Source: Salinarimonadaceae bacterium
Lineage (GTDB): Bacteria > Pseudomonadota > Alphaproteobacteria > Rhizobiales > Beijerinckiaceae
Assembly: GCA_007693435.1 (NCBI GenBank)
Contig: REDO01000102.1
Coordinates: forward strand, 1 to 35,459
Reading direction: 5' to 3'
Length of the DNA: 35,459 nucleotides
The notes beneath the pieces are model-generated. The model was not told the origin of the DNA. It worked only from the letters and a program-made list of their open reading frames with translations, and did not search any database. The translations under genes were made by a program, and so were the position numbers. Of the stretch, positions 7,015 through 14,810 are shown one piece after another (position 1 is the first letter of the stretch; each line of letters opens with the position of its first letter).

Positions 7015-8090
7015 ACGCCCCCTTCCGTCTGGCTGATCCTGCGACGGCCACGCCGCTGGAATTGCCGGCCATCGGCGAGGCCGCTCTGCGCGAGGCCCGC
7101 CGGATGGGCAAGCGGCGCGCGCCGTTCATGCTGTCGACCGGGGCGGGCGACGTCGCGGCGACGATCGTGGGGCGCGAGGCGCTCTCCGAATGGAGCGGCG
7201 CATGGATGCGCCTCGACCTGCTCTGCTCGGACCGTCCCGCCACCCTGTGGCTGCCGCAGGACGTCGCGCTCGCTAGCCTGCGCGGGACCTATCCCGATCT
7301 CGATGATTCGGGCCTCGATCCGGCCGACAGGGGCCTGCTCCTCGACGTTGTGGAGAATGATCTCATCGACCGTCTCTCCCGAGCGGCGCGCAGCGAGATC
7401 GTGGTTGTGGCGGCACGGCCCGTCGAAACGATCGACGCCGCGCCGGATTTCGTCTTCTCGCTGCGTCCGCGAGACAGCGGCGATTCCATTCCCGCCGCTC
7501 TCGTCTGCCATGAGGTCGAGCGGGAAATGATCGCGCGCGCCGTGCTGGCGACGCCCGTGGAAAGGAGCCCCTTTCCCGGACTGACCGTCGAGGTCGCCTT
7601 CCGCTGCGGTTATTCCATCCTGTCGCTGGCTGAACTCGCCGAGCTGGAAGTCGGGTGTGGAATTGCCCTTGACGATACTACCTTAAATTTCCAGAAGATA
7701 GTTGCGGTTGTTGCTGAGCGATTCGCGCAGACCTGCAGCTGGCAGACCATCAAGCCGACTCTCGACGGCCCTCTGCTGAACCCCGTCGACAGATCGGCGC
7801 TCTATTATACGACGGATGCGCTCGTGAAAGATGAAATCGAAAGGGCGAAGCCGGGCGGGCCGCAGACTGGCGGGGTGGACGAAGTGCCGGTGCAGCTCAT
7901 ATTCGAACTCGGCAGGGCCGAAGCGCAGGTCGCGGAGCTCGAATCCCTGCAATCCGGCTACGTCTTCGATCTCGGCAAGCCTCTCAGCCAGACCGTTGAT
8001 ATCCTCGCCAACGGCCGCCGTATCGGCTCCGGCGAACTCGTGCGTCTCGGGGAAACCATCGGAGTGAGGGTGTCGAGACTGGTGCGATGA
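7011..8090 (+). CDS. sctQ: SctQ, T3SS cytoplasmic ring (C-ring/sorting platform) protein
   Basis: A 359-residue protein with the usual SctQ plan: a variable N-terminal region and two surface-presentation-of-antigens (SPOA) domains. The C-terminal SPOA (about residues 285-358) shows VPVQLIFELGRAEAQVAELE, GYVFDLGKPLSQTVDI, and GELVRLGETIGVRVSRL, clearly homologous to FliN/SctQ-C. Many SctQ genes also make a separate C-terminal fragment from an internal start. An in-frame GTG at 7824 lies in the right place, but I see no strong ribosome binding site before it. Overlaps sctO and sctR by ATGA. The stretch 7670-7700 is more AT-rich than the rest. Confidence 0.9.
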   Translation: MNAPFRLADPATATPLELPAIGEAALREARRMGKRRAPFMLSTGAGDVAATIVGREALSEWSGAWMRLDLLCSDRPATLWLPQDVALASLRGTYPDLDDSGLDPADRGLLLDVVENDLIDRLSRAARSEIVVVAARPVETIDAAPDFVFSLRPRDSGDSIPAALVCHEVEREMIARAVLATPVERSPFPGLTVEVAFRCGYSILSLAELAELEVGCGIALDDTTLNFQKIVAVVAERFAQTCSWQTIKPTLDGPLLNPVDRSALYYTTDALVKDEIERAKPGGPQTGGVDEVPVQLIFELGRAEAQVAELESLQSGYVFDLGKPLSQTVDILANGRRIGSGELVRLGETIGVRVSRLVR

Positions 8091-8761
8091 CTAGCTTCGC
8101 CATACCGTCATATTTTTCACTCCTCATCTTCTCGGCGATCATCGCCGTCATTCCATTCCTGGTTGTCGCCGCGACGAGCTTCGCCAAGATCTCGATCGTC
8201 CTCTTCCTCGTGCGCAACGCGCTCGGCATCCAGCAGACGCCGCCGGGCGTGCTGATCAACACCGTCGCAATCGTTCTGACCATGTTCATCATGGCTCCGG
8301 TGCTGCGCGAGATTTATGCGATTTTGACCGACCCCGGGCAAAGCTACGAAACCATCCAGGATCTGGAAGAGGTCTTCGAGCTGTCCGTAGCGCCGCTGAA
8401 GGCGTTTCTCGAGATGCATTCACGCCCCGAAGCGAAGGAGTTCTTCGTCGATACGACGACGCAGCTCTGGGCCGCGAACGGCTCCACCCCCGGGATCACG
8501 GCCACGCCTGACGATCTGGCGATTCTTCTCCCGGCGTTCCTCGTCTCCGAGCTGACCCGCGCCTTCGAGATCGGCTTCCTTCTCTATCTGCCGTTCCTCG
8601 TGATCGATTTCGTCGTGAGCGTGATCATCGTGGCGATGGGCATGTCGATGCTTTCGCCGACCGTCATCTCCACGCCTCTCAAGCTTCTGCTCTTCGTCTT
8701 CATCGACGGCTGGTCGCGCCTGCTGCAGGGACTCGTCCTGTCCTACGTTCCGGGAGGCTGA
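8087..8761 (+). CDS. sctR: SctR, T3SS export-gate core protein
   Basis: A 224-residue FliP/SctR-family membrane protein. Five copies assemble with SctS and SctT into the helical export gate. The hydrophobic N-terminus has SFAKISIVLFLVRNALGIQQ followed by TPPGVLINTVAIVLTMFIMA, the family hallmark. The middle periplasmic-like section leads to ILLPAFLVSELTRAFEIGF, then PFLVIDFVVSVIIVAMGMSM and SPTVISTPLKLLLFVFIDGW. All are strong SctR signatures. Length is normal and there is no cleavable signal peptide. Begins inside the sctQ stop (ATGA). Confidence 0.97.
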   Translation: MTSFAIPSYFSLLIFSAIIAVIPFLVVAATSFAKISIVLFLVRNALGIQQTPPGVLINTVAIVLTMFIMAPVLREIYAILTDPGQSYETIQDLEEVFELSVAPLKAFLEMHSRPEAKEFFVDTTTQLWAANGSTPGITATPDDLAILLPAFLVSELTRAFEIGFLLYLPFLVIDFVVSVIIVAMGMSMLSPTVISTPLKLLLFVFIDGWSRLLQGLVLSYVPGG

Positions 8762-8762
8762 C

Positions 8763-9032
8763 GTGGGATCGGCCGGCCTCGTCCAGCAGATCTACGACAG
8801 CTTCATGGCAGGGCTCTTCATCGCCGCTCCTCCGATGATCGCCGCGGTGATCATCGGCGTGCTTCTGGCGATCATCCTCGCCGCGATGCAGATTCAGGAC
8901 CAGACGCTGCCGCAGCTCGTGAAGATCATCGTGATTCTCGGCGTGCTGATGATTGGCGGGGTGCCGATGTCCGCGCCGCTTTTCGATTATTCGCGAACTC
9001 TCTTCGCCTCGTTCCACACGATGACGCGGTGA
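8763..9032 (+). CDS. sctS: SctS, T3SS export-gate protein
   Basis: An 89-residue FliQ/SctS protein with two membrane helices (about residues 15-40 and 50-75). The family pattern is visible in FIAAPPMIAAVIIGVLLAII, then AAMQIQDQTLPQLVKIIVIL. It starts with GTG at 8763, 1 nt after the sctR stop. GGGAGG in the end of sctR serves as ribosome binding site. It joins SctR and SctT in the export gate. Confidence 0.95.
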   Translation: MGSAGLVQQIYDSFMAGLFIAAPPMIAAVIIGVLLAIILAAMQIQDQTLPQLVKIIVILGVLMIGGVPMSAPLFDYSRTLFASFHTMTR

Positions 9033-9036
9033 GCCC

Positions 9037-9858
9037 ATGTTCATAATGGACGAAGTCCTCACGGCCTGGCTCGAGCGCTACGTCCTGACCGGCATGGCCT
9101 TCGCGCTCGGCTTCATTCGCATCATGGCCGTGCTCCAGATCTTTCCCCTCTTCACCACGATCAATGTGCGCGGCTCGATACGCGCGACGTTCGCGCTTGT
9201 CCTGTCGGCGCCGCTGGCGCCCGTGATCGAGGCGCAACTCGTCGCAATGGGGCAACCGGAACTGATCGACATCGTGGTTCTCGCAGTGAAGGAGTTCGTC
9301 TTCGGATTGCTCGTGGGCTGCCTGATAGCCATCCCCTTCTGGGGCGTGCAGGTGGCGGGCGACGTCGTGGACGTTTCGCGCGGAGCCAGCGCGGCGAACG
9401 TCGCGGACCCGGTCAACGCCAACGAGAATTCGCTCACCGGGCTCGTCCTGCTCTACGCGGCTCTGGCGATCTTCGTCGTGGCGGGCGGCCTCCAGCTCGT
9501 CGTGGAGCTGATTTACGCGACTTACGACGTGCTGCCCGCGACCGCCTTCTTTCCGCCCGTTGACGTAGAGACGATCGGGGCGATCGGAACGATGATGACG
9601 CGCATGTTCGCACTGGGCGTGATCGTCTCTGGTCCGCTCATGATCGCGCTGATCGTCATCGACGTCTCGCTCGTCTTCGCCAGCCGCATCTCCAAACAGA
9701 TCAACGTTTCGGATTTCACGGCGACGCTGAAAAATCTCTGCGTCTGCGCCTTCATTCCGCTCTACGCCATCTTTCTCGAGCAATACATGGTCAACGACTG
9801 GCGCAATCTCATGACCTTCGTCGCGAATTTCCTCGGCGTCGATCGTCTCGGGCCATGA
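9037..9858 (+). CDS. sctT: SctT, T3SS export-gate protein
   Basis: A 273-residue FliR/SctT family protein with about seven hydrophobic segments. Recognisable parts are FALGFIRIMAVLQIFPLF near the N-terminus, VKEFVFGLLVGCLIAIPFWG, then GDVVDVSRGASAANVADP, VELIYATYDVLPATAFFPP and GPLMIALIVIDVSLVFASR. It completes the SctR-S-T gate. ATG 9037 is 4 nt after sctS; an alternative ATG at 9046 is possible. The length and order R-S-T-U are canonical. Confidence 0.95.
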   Translation: MFIMDEVLTAWLERYVLTGMAFALGFIRIMAVLQIFPLFTTINVRGSIRATFALVLSAPLAPVIEAQLVAMGQPELIDIVVLAVKEFVFGLLVGCLIAIPFWGVQVAGDVVDVSRGASAANVADPVNANENSLTGLVLLYAALAIFVVAGGLQLVVELIYATYDVLPATAFFPPVDVETIGAIGTMMTRMFALGVIVSGPLMIALIVIDVSLVFASRISKQINVSDFTATLKNLCVCAFIPLYAIFLEQYMVNDWRNLMTFVANFLGVDRLGP

Positions 9859-9869
9859 GCGGGTGAACC

Positions 9870-10922
9870 ATGGCCAAGAACGACGATTCCGAAGAGGCCA
9901 ATTTCGAGCCGACGCCACAGAAACTGCGGCAATTGCGCGACCAGGGCCAGATTCCTCGCAGTCAGGAGTTTACCGGCGCGTTCACGTTGATCTGCGTCAT
10001 GGGCTACGTCGTCGTCACCCATCAATGGACCATCGACGCGCTGACGCTCGCGCTGGCCGAGAACCCGGTCTTCACGTCGGAGCCGTTCGAAGTCCGTATG
10101 ATGCAGTCGTTACGGCTGATGGGCGTACTCTCCGCGCAGATCGTCCTGCCCATCATCGCCATCGCCATCTTCTCCGCGATCGTCGCCGCGCTTCTCGACA
10201 TCGGCGGCTTCATGTTCTCCACACAGGCGCTGGCGCCCAATTTCAACAAATTCAATCCGGTTGAAGGCTTCAAGAACATGTTCAAGCTGCGCAGCTTGAT
10301 CGACCTGATCAAGAGCGCAGTGAAAATCGTCGTGTTCTTCGCGTGTCTGACCCTGATCATCCGCGCCTTCCTCAATGACGCATTCTGGGCTCCGACCTGT
10401 GGCGTCGGCTGCATTTTTCAGGTCGGCCAAACGGTGCTCCTCTACATCATCCTCGTGAGCGCCTTCCTCCTCGTGATCTTCGCGGCGTTCGATTTCGTGA
10501 TCTCTCGCGCCCTCTTCACGCGCGACAACAAGATGACGCTCACGGAGATGAAGCGCGAGATGAAGGAGGCTTTCGGCGATCCCCATGTGCGCGGTCAGCG
10601 CGACCAGATCCGCAAGGAGATGGCTGAGACGGCTGGCATGGTCGGTCCGAACGCGGCCAATCTCTGGATCGCCGGGCCGGAGGGAATGGTCGGCATCGCC
10701 TACAAGCCGGAGCAGTCCGGAGTTCCGATATTCGCGGCCAAGGGACTGGGCGAGAACGCCGCCGCGATGCGCGCCCGCGCCGCCGAGAACGGCGTCGCCA
10801 TCGCGGAGAATCCGGCCCTTTTCGATGCCCTGCTTCGCGAAGGCCGAGTCGGTCAGCCGATCCCGCGCGACACGTTCAACGACGTGGCGCAAGCGCTCGT
10901 GCAAGCCGGCTTCTCCGGCTGA
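9870..10922 (+). CDS. sctU: SctU-like export switch protein lacking the NPTH self-cleavage motif
   Basis: A 350-residue FlhB/SctU family protein. The membrane half is typical: EPTPQKLRQLRDQGQIPRSQ at the N-terminus, four hydrophobic segments, and the loop NKFNPVEGFKNMFKLRSLID. The linker MTLTEMKREMKEAFGDPHVR is also canonical. The cytoplasmic domain is recognisable (VPIFAAKGLGENAAAMRARA, then NGVAIAENPALFDALLREGR). Where SctU proteins carry Asn-Pro-Thr-His for autocleavage, this one reads IAGPEGMVGIAYK, so the site is AGPE or GPEG (residues 268-272). The catalytic Asn is missing in either alignment. Self-cleavage normally sets substrate switching, so this protein probably works uncleaved or by another mechanism. 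It is the last gene of the operon. Confidence 0.93.
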   Translation: MAKNDDSEEANFEPTPQKLRQLRDQGQIPRSQEFTGAFTLICVMGYVVVTHQWTIDALTLALAENPVFTSEPFEVRMMQSLRLMGVLSAQIVLPIIAIAIFSAIVAALLDIGGFMFSTQALAPNFNKFNPVEGFKNMFKLRSLIDLIKSAVKIVVFFACLTLIIRAFLNDAFWAPTCGVGCIFQVGQTVLLYIILVSAFLLVIFAAFDFVISRALFTRDNKMTLTEMKREMKEAFGDPHVRGQRDQIRKEMAETAGMVGPNAANLWIAGPEGMVGIAYKPEQSGVPIFAAKGLGENAAAMRARAAENGVAIAENPALFDALLREGRVGQPIPRDTFNDVAQALVQAGFSG

Positions 10923-11045
10923 CGGGCCACCCCGCTCGCCTCCCCGCTTGGCCACTTGCGCGATATCAATGCCGGATCGAGGCGCAAGCGTCAGTCTCGT
11001 TCACGAGATCGCCGCGACGAGGCGCGCCCATGAAGGAGAAGAAAC

Positions 11046-11861
11046 ATGTCGTACAAGGACATTCTCGTGACGCTGCCCCCTGGCGGAGATGCGGTCGGCC
11101 CATACGCCGCCTCCTTGGCCGCCGCGCTCGGGGCCAGAGTGCGCGCAGCCGCCGTGGCGCTGGACCCAACGTTGCCGGCCTACGTGATCCCGCAGATTCC
11201 ACTGGCCGTTCTCGACCGGGTCGAGGAGGAAGCGCGAGAGGACGCGCGCGGACGGCTCGCCGCATTCGAAGAGCAGGCGAAAGCGGCCGGAGCGAAGGTC
11301 GAGCCGTTCATCGTCGAGGGCGACATGGACACCGCGTTCGATCGGATCACGAAACTCGCGCGTTATCACGACCTCACGATCGTCGAGCAGGCCGGCCCCG
11401 ACCGACCCGCGCTGGCGCTCCTCGTCGAGACCGTGCTGTTCGGCGCGGGAAGGCCTCTGCTGATCGTGCCCTACATCCAGCGCGCGCCCTTCTCCCTGCG
11501 CTCCGTCATCGTCGCCTGGACCGAGACCGCGCCTGCTGCGAGAGCACTCGCCGCGGCGATGCCGATGCTGGAGCGAGCGGAGGCGATCGAGATCGTGACC
11601 GTCGATGGCGCCGACGGCGATCGTGAGGGCGCCGAGCGACTCGCCGGCATTCTGGCGGGACGGGGTCTGCGGGTACGCGCCAAGAACCTGACCGGAGCCG
11701 GAGGCGTCGGCGACACGATCCTCTCACATGCCGCCGACATCGGCGCCGATATGGTGGTCATGGGCGGCTACGGCCATTCCCGCCTGCGCCAGTTCATCCT
11801 CGGCGGCGCCACCCGCGACATGCTTGCGACGATGACGGTTCCCACGCTGATGGCGCACTGA
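11046..11861 (+). CDS. Tandem universal stress protein (UspA family)
   Basis: A 271-residue cytoplasmic protein with two Usp domains. The first half begins MSYKDILVTLPPGGDAVGPY. The second half starts near residue 150 (RSVIVAWTETAPAARALAAA) and ends in GGYGHSRLRQFILGGATRDM, the G-2x-G-9x-G(S/T) nucleotide-binding signature of ATP-binding Usp proteins. GAAGGAG lies about 8 nt before ATG 11046. The roughly 120 nt since sctU and the separate ribosome binding site suggest it is not part of the secretion operon. Such tandem proteins are common in Hyphomicrobiales; the specific stress is not readable from sequence. Confidence 0.9.
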   Translation: MSYKDILVTLPPGGDAVGPYAASLAAALGARVRAAAVALDPTLPAYVIPQIPLAVLDRVEEEAREDARGRLAAFEEQAKAAGAKVEPFIVEGDMDTAFDRITKLARYHDLTIVEQAGPDRPALALLVETVLFGAGRPLLIVPYIQRAPFSLRSVIVAWTETAPAARALAAAMPMLERAEAIEIVTVDGADGDREGAERLAGILAGRGLRVRAKNLTGAGGVGDTILSHAADIGADMVVMGGYGHSRLRQFILGGATRDMLATMTVPTLMAH

Positions 11862-11905
11862 CGCGGAGCACTGAACGGCCTGCCGAGGTCGCGGGGTGGC
11901 GCATC

Positions 11906-11934
11906 GCGGGCGCGGATTGTAGGCTCGCGCCCGC
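11906..11934 (+). terminator. Hairpin between usp and meaB
   Basis: Perfect 9-bp inverted repeat GCGGGCGCG / CGCGCCCGC around an 11-nt loop, 45 nt after the usp stop and 22 nt before the MeaB gene. There is no T-run, so it may be a transcript-stabilising or Rho-linked hairpin, not a full intrinsic terminator. Confidence 0.4.
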
Positions 11935-11955
11935 ACGCCGATTCTGGCTCCGGGA

Positions 11956-12936
11956 ATGACCGCGATCGACATCCAAGACCTCCGCGAGCGCCTTCTGGCC
12001 GGCGACCGGGCCGCTCTGGCGCGTGCGATCACACTCGTCGAATCGAAGCGCGTCGATCGACGCGCCGCAGCGCGCGACCTGATGGAGGCCGTGCTTCCGC
12101 AAACGGGCAAGGCGCTTCGCGTCGGCGTGACGGGCGTGCCCGGCGTCGGCAAGTCGACGATGATCGATGCGCTCGGGAGCAATCTGACGGCGCAGGGCCG
12201 GCGCGTCGCCGTTCTCGCGGTCGATCCGAGCTCGACCCGCACGGGAGGCTCAATCCTCGGCGACAAGACGCGCATGGCTCGCCTTGCGACCGATCCGAAC
12301 GCGTATATCCGCCCCTCTCCTTCCTCGGGAACGCTCGGCGGCGTGGCCGCGAGGACGCGAGAAACGATGCTTCTGTGCGAGGCGGCCGGCTTCGACGTCA
12401 TTCTCGTCGAGACCGTCGGCGTGGGGCAGTCGGAAACGGCCGTCGCGGAGCTCACGGATTTCTTCCTTGTACTCATGCTGCCGGGGGCCGGCGACGAGTT
12501 GCAGGGCATCAAGAAGGGCATCCTCGAACTCGCCGACATGGTGGCGGTCAACAAGGCCGATGGCGATGGCGCGGCGCGGGCCCGCGCCGCGGCGGCGGAG
12601 TATCGCGCCGCTCTGCATATCCTGGCGCCCGCCTCCCCGCTCTGGACGCCCCCGGTGATCACCGTCTCGGGTATGGCGAACGAGGGACTCGACAGGCTTT
12701 GGGCGCACGTTCTCGACCATCACGCGAAGCTGGAGGCGAAAGGCGAGATCACCGCGCGCCGTCGCCGACAGGATGTCGGCTGGATGTGGGCCATGATCCA
12801 CGAGAGGATGCATCAGCGCCTTCACGGGGATTCAGGAACCCGCGAGCGCATCCGGAAGCTCGAAGCCGACGTCGCGGCCGGCGTGATGACTGCGACGAGG
12901 GCGGCGGAGGCCGTCGCGGATATTCTGGGCGTCTGA
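11956..12936 (+). CDS. meaB: MeaB/ArgK-type P-loop GTPase (methylmalonyl-CoA mutase chaperone)
   Basis: A 326-residue G3E-family GTPase. MeaB loads and protects the B12 cofactor of methylmalonyl-CoA mutase. Walker A is GVPGVGKSTM (about residues 58-67). Family motifs follow: VAVLAVDPSSTRTGGSILGD, YIRPSPSSGTLGGVA, the Walker B region FDVILVETVGVGQSE, GAGDELQGIKKGILELADM, and the NKAD guanine-specificity motif. The C-terminal helices (QDVGWMWAMIHERMHQRL) form the dimer arm. It starts at ATG 11956 with a GGGA just upstream. The mutase genes are not in this window, which is common. Confidence 0.93.
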   Translation: MTAIDIQDLRERLLAGDRAALARAITLVESKRVDRRAAARDLMEAVLPQTGKALRVGVTGVPGVGKSTMIDALGSNLTAQGRRVAVLAVDPSSTRTGGSILGDKTRMARLATDPNAYIRPSPSSGTLGGVAARTRETMLLCEAAGFDVILVETVGVGQSETAVAELTDFFLVLMLPGAGDELQGIKKGILELADMVAVNKADGDGAARARAAAAEYRAALHILAPASPLWTPPVITVSGMANEGLDRLWAHVLDHHAKLEAKGEITARRRRQDVGWMWAMIHERMHQRLHGDSGTRERIRKLEADVAAGVMTATRAAEAVADILGV

Positions 12937-12951
12937 AAGGATTTTTCGGGT

Positions 12952-13641
12952 ATGCGCAGGCTGCTGGTCACGGGGTTCGGGCCCTTTCCCCGCGTTCCCG
13001 ACAACCCGTCTGCGCAGCTCGCCAAAGGTCTGGCGGCCGATCCGCGCTGGCGCCGGCGCGGAGTCGACGCGCAGGCTCTCGTTCTCGACACCGCCTATTC
13101 CTCCGTCGCGGATGCGCTGCTGCCGGCGATCCGCGCCTTTTCGCCTGACGCGGTTCTGATGCTCGGCGTCGCGGCGAGGCGACGGCGGGTGACGCCCGAA
13201 TTCCGGGCGCTCAATCGTGCGAGCAGGCTGTACCCGGACGTTTCCGGTGCCGTCGCCGCCGGTTCGCTGCGCCTGGAGAAAGACGCGCCGCTCGTCCGGC
13301 GAACCCATGCGCCTGTCTCTTTAATGGTCGATCGCCTTCGCGCCCGGGGCCTGGCGGCCGCCGTCTCGCGCGACGCCGGCCGTTATCTCTGCAACGCCGC
13401 CTATTTCGCGGCGCTCGGCGAGAGCGAACGGGGGCGATCCTTCGCATGCGCTTTCGTCCACGTTCCGCTACCCGGAAAAGGCCGGCCTCTTACGAACCGG
13501 AGATCGGGCGCCCGTACTCCCAGCCGGGTGTCGCATCTCGATATTTTTGATTGTGCGACACTTCTACTCTGCAGCATCGTCGATATTCCGGGAAATTCGG
13601 CGACCTTGACTCGTATCCCGCGTCGGCGACGCCTGCATTAA
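12952..13641 (+). CDS. Pyroglutamyl-peptidase I-like (C15) protein with aberrant C-terminus
   Basis: A 229-residue protein. The first about 183 residues follow peptidase C15: RRLLVTGFGPFPRVPDNPSA at the N-terminus, a central LGVAARRRRVTPEFRALNRA, then SRDAGRYLCNAAYF with the candidate catalytic Cys and FVHVPLPGKGRPLT with the candidate His. C15 enzymes remove N-terminal pyroglutamate. The usual ending is a short helix about 20 residues after this His. Here the frame instead runs into a basic, unrelated-looking tail (RRSGARTPSRV and beyond) carrying an 8-bp inverted repeat at 13528-13561. The 3' end may have been disrupted by rearrangement or frameshift. I cannot tell if the enzyme is active. 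Confidence 0.65.
   Translation: MRRLLVTGFGPFPRVPDNPSAQLAKGLAADPRWRRRGVDAQALVLDTAYSSVADALLPAIRAFSPDAVLMLGVAARRRRVTPEFRALNRASRLYPDVSGAVAAGSLRLEKDAPLVRRTHAPVSLMVDRLRARGLAAAVSRDAGRYLCNAAYFAALGESERGRSFACAFVHVPLPGKGRPLTNRRSGARTPSRVSHLDIFDCATLLLCSIVDIPGNSATLTRIPRRRRLH
13528..13561. promoter_or_regulatory. Inverted repeat GTGTCGCA-N18-TGCGACAC
   Basis: A perfect 8-bp inverted repeat with an AT-rich 18-nt centre, inside the odd tail of the peptidase-like frame and about 80-110 nt upstream of the CtrA box. It could be a repressor operator for the DUF2336 gene, or a hairpin. No T-run follows. Confidence 0.4.
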
Positions 13642-13652
13642 CCGGGCATTAA
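13638..13652. promoter_or_regulatory. CtrA-binding box upstream of the DUF2336 gene
   Basis: TTAA-CCGGGCA-TTAA, a perfect match to the full TTAA-N7-TTAA box bound by the alphaproteobacterial cell-cycle regulator CtrA. It ends 46 nt before the proposed start of the DUF2336 gene in a GC-rich setting where such a match is unlikely by chance. Confidence 0.75.
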
Positions 13653-13698
13653 ACCTTCCGCGCCTAAGTTTGACGCAGCTTTGCGTCGGAGTCTGGAC

Positions 13699-14742
13699 AT
13701 GCTTGAGCGGCTTTCGGAAATTTCAGCGGATCGGTCGTCCGAGGGGCGGCGCGAGCTACTCAACGCCGTCACGGACCTCTTCCTCGTCGACAATCCGCAG
13801 AGCGAAAAGGCGACCGATCATTACGCCGAGATCGCCAACCGGTCGCTCGATGTCATGAACGACGCGCATCGCGCGGATTACGCGGGGCGCGTCGCAGCGG
13901 AAGCAACGCTGCCGAACGCCGTCGCGAAACGTCTCGCGACGGACGAAAGCGCCGAAGTCGCGCAGCTCGTTCTGAGGCTATCGCCAGTGCTCACGGACGC
14001 GGATCTGGCGGCGATCGCGGCCTCTCACTCGCAGGAGCACCTCGCGGCGATAGCCGAACGCGTCAGCCTTTCGGAGACCGTCACCGACATTCTCGTCGAG
14101 CGCGGCGACAAGCAGGTTCTGCGCACCGTGAGCGGCAATGACGGCGCCGCCTTCTCCGACGACGGCCTCGATACGCTCATCAAGCGCGGAGGATCGGATC
14201 ACGAGGTCACGGACAACCTCTCACGCCGCGCGGATTCGCTCCCGGCCGAGCATGCCCGCCGCGTCCTGCAGATCGCCGCGCAGATGAGCGTTTCCGGCGG
14301 CGGGCCCGATCACGTCACAGAGAAGATCAGCGGCGATCAGCCTGCGAGCCTCGCCCGAATGGCGCGCGAGCGACGTCTCGAGATTCGTCTGCTGATCGCA
14401 GACCTGAAGGAAGGCAAGCGCCAGCTCGACGACGTCATCGTCACGCTGGCGCAAGACGACCGCGCCTTCGATATCGCGCAGGTCCTCAGCACCTTCAGCG
14501 ACATTCCCAACACCCAGGCGCTTCGCGCGCTCCTTCAGAAGGACGCAAGCGGCGTCGCCGTCGCCTGTCGCGCAATCGGCATTGGCCCCGCGGCCTTCGG
14601 CTCGGTCCTCGAACTGCGCGCATCACGTCTCGGACTGACGCCCAAGCAGGTCCGCCGCGATCTCGCCGAGTACGAAAACATGGCCGTCGAAATCTCCGAA
14701 CGCGCGCTGCGCTTCCTCAAGTTCCGCAACAAGGTCGCCTGA
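13699..14742 (+). CDS. DUF2336 domain protein
   Basis: A 347-residue soluble, helical protein. The N-terminus MLERLSEISADRSSEGRREL, followed by LLNAVTDLFL, is the hallmark start of DUF2336 (HEAT-like helices). Repeated motifs of the type AEVAQLVLRLSPVLTDADL and residues LTPKQVRRDLAEYENMAVEI near the end also fit. Start ATG 13699 is preferred over TTG 13681 because GGAG sits about 9 nt before it and homologues begin here. The family is alphaproteobacteria-centred. Its role is not established to my knowledge. The CtrA box upstream links it to the cell cycle or motility programme. Confidence 0.8.
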   Translation: MLERLSEISADRSSEGRRELLNAVTDLFLVDNPQSEKATDHYAEIANRSLDVMNDAHRADYAGRVAAEATLPNAVAKRLATDESAEVAQLVLRLSPVLTDADLAAIAASHSQEHLAAIAERVSLSETVTDILVERGDKQVLRTVSGNDGAAFSDDGLDTLIKRGGSDHEVTDNLSRRADSLPAEHARRVLQIAAQMSVSGGGPDHVTEKISGDQPASLARMARERRLEIRLLIADLKEGKRQLDDVIVTLAQDDRAFDIAQVLSTFSDIPNTQALRALLQKDASGVAVACRAIGIGPAAFGSVLELRASRLGLTPKQVRRDLAEYENMAVEISERALRFLKFRNKVA

Positions 14743-14810
14743 GAGACCGCATCGCCTTGCGCCGGCCGGGCAACTGCGCGACCGTAGGGGCGCAGCGGAT
14801 GGAGGCGCGG

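Noticed and set aside
7824-8090. Internal GTG start for a separate SctQ C-terminal fragment
   Set aside because: Right place by analogy, but no convincing ribosome binding site, so not listed as a gene.
5171-10922. That the export genes are flagellar (fliI, fliP, fliQ, fliR, flhB)
   Set aside because: Presence of SctJ lipoprotein, SctK, SctL, SctO and SctQ in injectisome order, plus a separate flagellar block with flgI and fliX, argue for a T3SS.
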